Shown here: piece by piece, positions 41,401 to 47,760 of the stretch
Layout: every line of letters starts with the position of its first letter
Position numbering within the stretch: position 1 is the first letter of the stretch
Source of the DNA: VXLM01 sp965242665
GTDB lineage: Bacteria; Chloroflexota; Dehalococcoidia; Lucifugimonadales; VXLM01
DNA length: 64,000 bases
NCBI GenBank assembly: GCA_965242665.1
Contig: OZ251484.1
Location: 930,001-994,000 of the forward strand
Reading direction: 5' to 3'
The notes under the pieces: generated by a model
Database searches by the model: none
Told to the model about the DNA's origin: nothing
What the model saw: the letters and a program-made list of their open reading frames with translations, nothing else
Program-made: the position numbers and the translations under genes

Positions 41401-43452
41401 TTCCTGCCAGCCCTCATCGGCGTCGCTATTTTTCAGCCAGCTTTCCGGGTCTGCGGACAGCGGTATCACGATGGGGCAGATGATGTATCCGAACTTCTTG
41501 TCGGGCGCGGTTCGCATGGCGCGCCCGACCGCCTGCACCACGTCTATCGGGCTCTTGCGCGCTTCCAGAAACGCCACCGCGCTGAGGGACGGGGAATCCG
41601 TCCCCTCGCCGAAGATACCCACGTTGATGATGCCGCGCGGCTCGTCGGAGGAAGCGGCTGCGAGCCGCGTCTTGGCGGCCTCGCGCTTGGCGGCGTCGCT
41701 GGAGGCGTCGAGATGCTCAAGGCTGTAATCGGCAACGTCGCGCCCGACCGCGTTCTCTGCGAGCCAGTCGGCAACCCACTCTTTCACCGTTTCGGTCTGC
41801 AGGTCGCGCGCCATGTTCTTGGACTTGTCCACCGTGTTCATGAAGGCGATGCAGGATTGTATGTCGACGTGGACGTCGTCGTCCTGAGTCTCGCTGCGCT
41901 GAGTCGCGCCGCCCATCGCCAGCGCAAAGGCGAGCCCGCGCAGATAGTGAGTCGTCGTCAGCCTGCGCCGCCCGACGCTCTGGGTGTTCTGCGCCAAGAA
42001 GTTCGACGTGTCGAACGCCGACTGCCCGTTGACGCCGACCGCGATGATGCGGTAGTCCGAAAGCCAGCTATTGCGGACGGCTTCCACGTAGCTCTTGCGA
42101 TACAACTCCACGCCGAATGTCGTCTCGTCGTCCATCGAGCGCACAATCCAGTTCTCGTTTCGGACGACGCGCTTGCCGTCGTAGATGCGCGGCGTGGCGG
42201 TCTGATAGACGCGGTACGTCGTCGGAAATCGGCTCTGGTCGTGGCAGACGGTAAAATCGCGGACGCGCTTTTCCTCGCCGCTGGCCTTGGCGGATCCGGA
42301 GTTCCTGCGCTTCAGCCCGGCGGTCCGATGCGCCTCGTCCGCTATCAAGACGCGGGCGCGAACATCCGCTTCCAGCAGCGCCTCCGACACCTTGACGCTG
42401 CTCTGGTACGTCCCGATGAGAACCTTTATGGAAGACGAATCGAGCGCAGGTTGTAGCATCCAGTCGGCAATCTCGCCGGCGTCTGTTGTCACCCTGCCCT
42501 TGATTTCCGACTCGCTGACGTTGCCGATGTCAAGCGTCGGGTCGAGCGTGGCGTTGCGGCTGCCCTCTTTCTTGGGGTCGAAACCTCCCTTCGGGTCGAA
42601 GCCGGCGGTTTGGTCGGAGCAGACTGCGAGGACGTCCAGCGGGTCTTTGGCGTGTTGCAGATACTCGCGCCGTATCTGCGCCACCAGCGCGATGGATGGG
42701 CAGAGAACGACGGACACCTCGCCCGGCGACGTCAGTTCTTCGACGATCCGCAGCGAAATGCGCGTTTTCCCCGTCCCGCACGGCAGGATGATTCTGCCGC
42801 GCGACTCGCCGACCGGCGAGCCGCCGCTGTCCGAATCCGCGTGTTCTTGGAGGATGCGGACACTCGCGGCAACGGCGTGGTTCTGCATGCAGGTCTTCGT
42901 CTGAACGGCATCCTTATCGGCGGGATTGTCGCAGTGGGCGCAAAGCTCGTCGTAAGACGCCCAGGCGTCCAACTGCCAATTCAGGTCGTTGGTGATGTTG
43001 AAGAGCTTGATCGGCTTCCCCCGCGCGCCCGCAACCTGCCGCGCGCCGGGCGACGGCGAGACGTCGGCGTTGGATACGATCCAGCTCTCATGCCAAATCT
43101 CGCCCGAGGACATAGCCGCGAAACTGTCGCTTTCGCCCTTGTCAATCGGATTGCCGCGCCCTTCGGCGTCCAGCCTGCGCGCCTTGCACTGTATGGCGAT
43201 ATACTTGCGGTCGGAGCGCCGCAACGCGACTATGTCGATGCCGGTGTCTCCCGCCGTTGAACCCGGCAGATTCGCTTCTCTATACGGCCAGCCGCCCCAG
43301 CTCCAAGCTTGTTCAATGTCCCACTCCCGTATGAGCGGAGCGACCCGGACGACAAGGTCTTCAAGCCACTTCCCTTTCGTCTCTTGCGGACTCATCTCGC
43401 GAATCTCGGCGATTGCAGATTCGATGATTTCGCGTTCGTCGTCGGTTGGCAT
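38416..43452 (-). CDS. Single-chain restriction-modification enzyme: nuclease-helicase-N6-adenine methyltransferase (type ISP layout)
   Basis: A 1678-residue protein combining four parts. First, an Mrr-like nuclease (about 30-95) with Asp73 and the Gln-x-Lys of IAIQCKARR. Second, an SF2 helicase with Walker A LPCGTGKTR (about 223-231), ADEAHR (about 370) and VVQAVGRAMR. Third, a helical coupler followed by an N6-adenine methyltransferase with MDPACGSGTLLAALL (about 1095) and IVIMNPPFTNR (about 1240). Fourth, a C-terminal target-recognition region. This is the order of LlaBIII/LlaGI-type (ISP) enzymes, which methylate one strand of an asymmetric site and cut unmodified DNA after translocation. 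I place the start at ATG 43452; the upstream open frame is only an 18-bp repeat read as MTRPGG units. Target sequence unknown. Confidence 0.85.
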   Translation of the reverse strand: MPTDDEREIIESAIAEIREMSPQETKGKWLEDLVVRVAPLIREWDIEQAWSWGGWPYREANLPGSTAGDTGIDIVALRRSDRKYIAIQCKARRLDAEGRGNPIDKGESDSFAAMSSGEIWHESWIVSNADVSPSPGARQVAGARGKPIKLFNITNDLNWQLDAWASYDELCAHCDNPADKDAVQTKTCMQNHAVAASVRILQEHADSDSGGSPVGESRGRIILPCGTGKTRISLRIVEELTSPGEVSVVLCPSIALVAQIRREYLQHAKDPLDVLAVCSDQTAGFDPKGGFDPKKEGSRNATLDPTLDIGNVSESEIKGRVTTDAGEIADWMLQPALDSSSIKVLIGTYQSSVKVSEALLEADVRARVLIADEAHRTAGLKRRNSGSAKASGEEKRVRDFTVCHDQSRFPTTYRVYQTATPRIYDGKRVVRNENWIVRSMDDETTFGVELYRKSYVEAVRNSWLSDYRIIAVGVNGQSAFDTSNFLAQNTQSVGRRRLTTTHYLRGLAFALAMGGATQRSETQDDDVHVDIQSCIAFMNTVDKSKNMARDLQTETVKEWVADWLAENAVGRDVADYSLEHLDASSDAAKREAAKTRLAAASSDEPRGIINVGIFGEGTDSPSLSAVAFLEARKSPIDVVQAVGRAMRTAPDKKFGYIICPIVIPLSADPESWLKNSDADEGWQELGEILLALRAHDKRIEEELEHLLYLYLPEPPPVERAILAVVDPQTGLIEYSEFEGPVGAPEEGIERMLNAESREDVGANVIGESPMIPYKADEPTIVVAGKRNDDGSQEIRMDTVYREKPNADGERGAVDIEKTKSKAKDMLNKGSGRKVDPGERKKRNETDKPPKPCGTDDDVDKESVQRMLQLSGMDEDGSAIKMNLLAKSGLAGDRVTRDLNILEASVSDAARHLREDGLLPALNRHFGLDRLKTTSKAADGCTIAALLMMNAAMLHQRIFAGRWLSRVKDLATIKNDVDVIDQLIVQWSVILGVDFEAVLNPAIEVIFSVKRTGKLSGLERALRHIAAEAERIAETYADMGADHAGPLFNRVMGNQASDGAFFTRPVAAALAARLTLDACEEEEVDWSRPQTWRDHKIMDPACGSGTLLAALLVDMKRRAKEAGANDYALAALQKLAVEKTIKGLDINPVSLQLAASQLTAGNQSVRYRGMGLYQMPYGPDSDNPAKVSAGTLELLGQKKIVSQRTELDIEDDYIDSRAMCENADFELEDAVDAARNARIVIMNPPFTNRAKMGEKFAPDTQKKLRERVDQMESKLTQADHELVGFADKNSIAPLFVALADKCVGDKDGVLSTIHPTIALTNPSGLDERRILAQRYHIDTVLTCHQPGNVNLSQNAGLNESVIVMRRHDGPKPPTRFINLDKMPSDDSEVGDFHRCLQAVAGGQIPNGWGEVSYWDAERIEAGDWTPAIWRSPELAEVAARYADHPNLQRMGDTPGVQAHATGQVLRGNFQRSEAGISGSFPIMKGKGADSQSSIRSEPDEWWIPKSGAQSETDNLLQKAGHLLITAGQGNSSARLTSTASGERYVGNGWMPVTGLSETEAKAVAIFVNSTVGRLQLMRNPGKMLVFPQYSTTEAQNLRIPDVKDERILQILAACWERTRDMLVPQFRDGECEVRRLWDEAVVDAMGWDAAELGRLRRLLHREPHVRGLGYNQYADAPEG

Positions 43453-43524
43453 GAGCGCGTCGTCCTCTATTGGGATAATCCGGGCGTGATTGTACCACAT
43501 GAAGGCGCGGACAGGAGCGCCCCC

Positions 43525-43677
43525 CGTCATTCCCCCGGGTCTCGTCATTCCCCCGGGTCTCGTCATTCCCCCGGGTCTCGTCATTCCCCCGGGTCTCGTC
43601 ATTCCCCCGGGTCTCGTCATTCCCCCGGGTCTCGTCATTCCCGCCGCATCCCGTCATTCCCGCGTAGGCGGGAATCT
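43525..43677. repeat. 18-bp tandem repeat (six perfect copies) and a REP palindrome
   Basis: CGTCATTCCCCCGGGTCT is repeated six times in tandem at 43525-43632, then degenerates into a full REP (43652-43677). It stands 70 nt upstream of the giant restriction enzyme gene. Each unit contains CCCGGG. Confidence 0.95.
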
Positions 43678-43744
43678 ATTCTACCCCCTCGCGGACAGGA
43701 GCGCAAGCTCCCCAATCCCGCATCGACGCACGGACACCCCCCGT

Positions 43745-44500
43745 TTACGAGACCATCAAGTCGCCGCCGTTGATGTCGAGGGAGGCCCCGGTGATGTACG
43801 CAGCGCGGTCGGACGCGAGGAAGGCGACGAGCTCGGCCACCTCGGACGGATCGCAGATGCGGGAGATCGGAAAACTGGCCAGGTACGCATCCAGCCGCTC
43901 CGGAGAGACGTTCTGCTGCACCATCTCAGTGTTGACGAGTCCAGGGCAGACGGCGTTTACGGTGATGCCGTAGGGCGCGAACTCTTTCGCGGCTGCCCGG
44001 GTAAGGCCAAGTATTCCAGCCTTGGCCGCGGTATAATGGGGGCCGCCAAGCGTGCTGACCGCCTTGCCGGCCGTCGACGAAAAGTTGACGATCCTCCCCC
44101 AACCAGCCTGCTTCATGACTGGCAGCACCGCACGAGTGAACAGATACGTTCCCTTCATGTTCACGTCGATGACGAGGTCCCACTCCTCCTCTTCCATGTC
44201 CGCGAGCGCGGTCGAGAACAGGATGCCAGCGTTGTTGACGAGGATGCCGATAGATCCAAACGCATCCACGGCCAGCCGCACGACGGCATCCACATCCGCC
44301 TTGACAGTCACGTCTCCCGGAGCGGCCAGCGCCCCGCTGCCGAGCGCGTCCGCCACCGCCTGGGCGGCGTCCCCGTTCTTGTCGTTGACGACGACCTTGG
44401 CGCCGCCCTCGACGAGCCGCCGCGCCACTGCGCGGCCCATACCCTGCCCGCCGCCAGTAACGACCGCAACCTTGCCCGAGAAATCATTGGTAACCTGCAT
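43745..44500 (-). CDS. Short-chain dehydrogenase/reductase
   Basis: A 251-residue classical SDR: NAD(P) motif VVTGGGQGMGRAVA, NNAG, the catalytic Ser in NFSSTAG and Tyr-x3-Lys in HYTAAKAG, and the late VCPGLVNTEM. Length and motifs match FabG-like 3-oxoacyl reductases and many secondary alcohol dehydrogenases. After the beta-2 strand it has VVNDKN, leaning toward NAD. It follows the glycine C-acetyltransferase gene by 40 nt, so a role in threonine/2-amino-3-oxobutyrate or another amino alcohol pathway is plausible. Confidence 0.87.
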   Translation of the reverse strand: MQVTNDFSGKVAVVTGGGQGMGRAVARRLVEGGAKVVVNDKNGDAAQAVADALGSGALAAPGDVTVKADVDAVVRLAVDAFGSIGILVNNAGILFSTALADMEEEEWDLVIDVNMKGTYLFTRAVLPVMKQAGWGRIVNFSSTAGKAVSTLGGPHYTAAKAGILGLTRAAAKEFAPYGITVNAVCPGLVNTEMVQQNVSPERLDAYLASFPISRICDPSEVAELVAFLASDRAAYITGASLDINGGDLMVS

Positions 44501-44540
44501 CGCTATACTCCGAGGTATCTGCGGACGCGCAAAAGCGCGG

Positions 44541-45731
44541 CTAGGCGATTACGCCCTCTTCCCGACCCGCCTGCTCGAACACTGCGAGGGCGCGGTCGAT
44601 CTGCTCCCGCGTGTGCGCCGCGGACATCTGCACGCGAATACGCGCCTCTCCGCGCGGCACCACCGGAAAGCTGAACGCTACGACGAACACCCCGCGGGCG
44701 TTGACTGCCTGCGCCAGCGCGACGTTCTTCTTCTCGTCCCCGATCATGATGGGCACGATGGGATGATCACCCTCCAGGATGTGGAAGCCTAGTTCGTTCA
44801 TCCTCGAGCGAAAGTACGCGGTATTCTCATGGAGTCTCTCTCGCAGGTCTGGGCGTCGTTGGATGATGTCGAGCGCAGTCAACGCGCCGACCACGATCGG
44901 CGGCGCTATCGTGTTGGAAAACAGATACGGACGAGAGCGCTGCCGCAGAATATCGACGATCTCCTTGCGACCCGTCGTAAACCCGCCAGACGCCCCGCCG
45001 AGCGCCTTGCCCATGGTGCTCGTAATCACGTCCACCCGATCGATCACCCCCTGCTTGTCGACGCTCCCACGCCCCGTCGGCCCCAAGAACCCCGTCGCGT
45101 GGGAGTCGTCCACCATGACCATCGCGTCGTAGGCATCCGCAAGGTCGCAGATGCTCACGAGGTCAGCCTCGTCTCCCTGCATGGAGAACACTCCATCCGT
45201 GGCGATCATACGAAACCGCGCACCCTGCGCCGCCTTCAACTGATCCTCGAGATCCCCCATGTCGTTGTGTCGGTAGACCTTTCGCTGTGCCTTGCACAAA
45301 CGCACTCCGTCGATGATGCTCGCGTGGTTCAGCGCGTCGCTGATGATCGCGTCATCCGGTCCCAACACCGTCTCGAACAGCCCCGTGTTGGCATCGAAGC
45401 AAGACGTGTACAAGATAGTCGCCTCCGTCCCGAACCACGACGTGATCTTCTCCTCGAGCTCCTTGTGAATGTCCTGCGTCCCGCAGATGAACCGAACCGA
45501 CGCCATACCAAACCCGTGCGTTCTCAACCCCTCCACTACTGCCTGTTCGATCTCCTCGCTGTCTGCCAACCCCAGATAGTTGTTGGCGCACATGATGAGT
45601 TCATGCCCTGCGGAGGTGTCTACCTCTGCGCCCTGCGGCGTCCTGATGACCTTCTCCTCCTTGTACAAGCCGCTCTCTCGAATGGAGTCGATCTCCGATT
45701 GCAAGAAGTCCTTCACTGCGGCGTATGCCAT
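44541..45731 (-). CDS. kbl: Glycine C-acetyltransferase (2-amino-3-ketobutyrate CoA ligase)
   Basis: A 396-residue alpha-oxoamine synthase. It joins or cleaves 2-amino-3-oxobutyrate with CoA to glycine plus acetyl-CoA, the second step of threonine degradation. The N-terminus IMCANNYLGLADSEEI, FGMASVRFICGTQDIHKELE, the PLP-stacking DALNHASIIDGVRL, VMVDDSHATGFLG and the Lys-containing STMGKALGGASGG are all as in Kbl. Close relatives (BioF, HemA/ALAS) share the fold, but the N-terminal length and GTQDIHKELE block favour Kbl. GAAGGAG lies before the ATG. Confidence 0.92.
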   Translation of the reverse strand: MAYAAVKDFLQSEIDSIRESGLYKEEKVIRTPQGAEVDTSAGHELIMCANNYLGLADSEEIEQAVVEGLRTHGFGMASVRFICGTQDIHKELEEKITSWFGTEATILYTSCFDANTGLFETVLGPDDAIISDALNHASIIDGVRLCKAQRKVYRHNDMGDLEDQLKAAQGARFRMIATDGVFSMQGDEADLVSICDLADAYDAMVMVDDSHATGFLGPTGRGSVDKQGVIDRVDVITSTMGKALGGASGGFTTGRKEIVDILRQRSRPYLFSNTIAPPIVVGALTALDIIQRRPDLRERLHENTAYFRSRMNELGFHILEGDHPIVPIMIGDEKKNVALAQAVNARGVFVVAFSFPVVPRGEARIRVQMSAAHTREQIDRALAVFEQAGREEGVIA

Positions 45732-45776
45732 GCGGTTCTCCTTCCGGTGTTAGATTGGGTATGTATGAGACGCTAG

Positions 45777-45807
45777 ATCGACAGAAGTGGTTCAGAAAAC
45801 TGTCGAT
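45777..45807. promoter_or_regulatory. 8-bp inverted repeat upstream of kbl
   Basis: ATCGACAG and CTGTCGAT are perfect inverted arms separated by 15 nt, in the 93-bp gap between the restriction endonuclease gene and kbl. There is no T-run. It may be an operator or a hairpin protecting the upstream transcript. Confidence 0.4.
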
Positions 45808-45824
45808 ACTTTCCCTTAACGATG

Positions 45825-46589
45825 TTATAGCAAACCACCCGCCGACCATTGAGATTGCAAGTTCGGCAGGCGTTCATTTGCAAATTGAGTGAATCCCAGC
45901 ACTCTGGGATTATGAGGGTACTTGGATTTAACCTCATCAAGAACGACTAAATGCAATCTATGCTCTTCACAGATCCCATTAATGTGACCCTTTGTCACTT
46001 TTCGATCAACAGTGACAAGAAAAACGTTGGGAGCGCGCAAGCTGACAAGCTCAGCGACGACTTGCCGCCAGCGCTCGCGTAGTGTACGTTTTAGTGAGGC
46101 TACTGCACACACTGTACTGTTCTCATCAAACGCTGCATGGCTGGGCAGGATGAAATCAGTTCTATGTTCGCGGTGCTGTTGTTCAAATGGGAAACAAGCT
46201 AACTGCAAGAGGTAAGCGAACTGAGATTCGAAGCTCTTACCTCCACGAGACATCCGGCTCTGTGATACTGATGAGAATTCTTTGCGCAACTCAGGATATA
46301 GGTGAGAAAAAAGAACAAATATACCTTCCTTGAAACCCCGAGTTCTACTAGCATTCTCAGCTAGATGAAGCTCATCAGGGTTGTTGTCGAGCAAGCGCTT
46401 GGGAATATCTACAGAATTAACCTTCTGTTCGTATTGCTCATATAGAGCGAACATATGGACTTCTATGTTGCGCATGATACAGTCGAATGACTCACGAACA
46501 TCTTCATGGGACATCCGGTCGTAACCAAGTTCACTGATGACTTCACGCATAAGATCATCAGTAGATGGAATTTTCTGAATTCTACCCAT
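45825..46589 (-). CDS. EcoRII-C-like type II restriction endonuclease
   Basis: A 254-residue protein whose C-terminal half matches the EcoRII C-terminal catalytic domain. RGGKSFESQFAYLLQL (about 116-130) leads to TDFILPS with Asp145, then ASLKRTLRERWRQV with Lys167 and Arg173, the PD-(D/E)xK active site and its basic helix. VFLVTVDRKVTKGHING and LVVLDEVK follow. It lacks the N-terminal effector domain of EcoRII and so resembles smaller SsoII/PspGI-like enzymes that recognise CC(N/W)GG-type sites. Its start overlaps the methyltransferase stop by 8 nt. The AT-rich composition suggests transfer. Confidence 0.85.
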   Translation of the reverse strand: MGRIQKIPSTDDLMREVISELGYDRMSHEDVRESFDCIMRNIEVHMFALYEQYEQKVNSVDIPKRLLDNNPDELHLAENASRTRGFKEGIFVLFSHLYPELRKEFSSVSQSRMSRGGKSFESQFAYLLQLACFPFEQQHREHRTDFILPSHAAFDENSTVCAVASLKRTLRERWRQVVAELVSLRAPNVFLVTVDRKVTKGHINGICEEHRLHLVVLDEVKSKYPHNPRVLGFTQFANERLPNLQSQWSAGGLL

Positions 46590-47490
46590 TGAAAGGCCGT
46601 TGAAAGTCCAGTATATACTCGAAGGTTGTCCCCATCGTGATGTAGTTGCTAGGCCATCCGAAGATGCCTATTCGGTTCACGATATTGGTTCTGTCCCAAA
46701 TGATAATGTTCTTGAACAGGTATCCTGCCTTCTGCATCGCCTGAATTACGATGCTGTGCAAAGCAATACGTTGATCCTTTTGCCAGAGGTCATTCACGTT
46801 GATAACGCAGTGACCTCCCGGCTTGAGTATGGGAAGTAAATCAGCGTATATCTCCTCTATCGACTTCCCATAACTGATAGGCTCTAGCGTTCCCAGATCT
46901 CGAACGTCTTGAGAATACTGCTCTACTTTCCCGAATTGCGGATTGTGTCTGTCAACACTACGTCGACTCTTATTGGTGCGCTGACGATTTAGCATGTTCG
47001 CATAAGGAGGCGATGCGAAGAAGAGCTTGACAGAATCAGGAGAAAAGTAACTCGAGAGATTTCTGGCATCTTGGACTATGGCTATCTGCTTGGATTCATG
47101 AGACACGGGAAGTCCAAGCCGTTGTTGGCTGAGAGTGATGTAGTCCTCAGAGAGGTCAGCGCCTACAGCATTCCGATCCAGCTCCCTTGCAGCAACTAGA
47201 GTAGTGCCACTGCCAACAAAGGGGTCAACTACGAGTTCCCCCTTATGTGTGAACATCTTGATAACCTGGTGTGCTAGGGCAATCGGAAAGGTAGCGGGAT
47301 GCACACTCTTATCCCGTATATCCTTGCTGCTGTAGCTAAACCTCCATACTCCCACTTGACTCTTTATCCATTCTTTCGCAGTCATACAGCTGAGATGTTT
47401 GGGCGGGCAACTGCAGGTTCGCTGGGAAGCGATGTCTATTGGTAGGTTGGATGGTAGTGTATGAGTTGATACTTTTGTCGCTAGTGTCAC
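46582..47490 (-). CDS. Type II DNA methyltransferase, N4-cytosine-type
   Basis: A 302-residue amino-methyltransferase. The SAM motif is VVDPFVGSGTT (about 87-97), and the catalytic motif is SPPY (Ser160-Tyr163), the form typical of N4-cytosine methylases. I is followed by IV, but HPATFPIAL precedes them as in beta-class enzymes. A central insertion (NKSRRSVDRHNPQFGKVEQY) is the likely target-recognition region. It starts at a GTG with AAGGA 6 nt upstream and ends inside the endonuclease gene, so it protects the host against that enzyme. EcoRII itself pairs with a 5-methylcytosine enzyme, so this pairing is a different combination. AT-rich like its partner. Confidence 0.85.
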   Translation of the reverse strand: MTLATKVSTHTLPSNLPIDIASQRTCSCPPKHLSCMTAKEWIKSQVGVWRFSYSSKDIRDKSVHPATFPIALAHQVIKMFTHKGELVVDPFVGSGTTLVAARELDRNAVGADLSEDYITLSQQRLGLPVSHESKQIAIVQDARNLSSYFSPDSVKLFFASPPYANMLNRQRTNKSRRSVDRHNPQFGKVEQYSQDVRDLGTLEPISYGKSIEEIYADLLPILKPGGHCVINVNDLWQKDQRIALHSIVIQAMQKAGYLFKNIIIWDRTNIVNRIGIFGWPSNYITMGTTFEYILDFQRPFNG

Positions 47491-47760
47491 GATTTTCCTT
47501 CTATGTGTCGTTCAATAGCAGGGTAAATCTATTTGAGTCGAAATTTCAATGCGGGCCACCTTGCCATCCGGCCCGCCGTGTGTTGCTCACTTGTGCGCTC
47601 CAAGGATATCTCTGCCCCGCAGTATACCATATCCGGCCGATGCGTGTCATCCAGCTCCAACAATGTTCCCCCATAGAGTAGTATGCCCAAAGCAGGATTT
47701 CAACGGGCCGCCCCTCGCTTGGGCATATGAAGCCCCCTGTCGTTCCCGCGCAGATCGAGG

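Noticed and set aside
43453..43638. N-terminal MTRPGG extension of the giant restriction enzyme
   Set aside because: It is the 18-bp DNA repeat read in frame; a normal start with upstream GAGGA exists at 43452 before the conserved nuclease domain.
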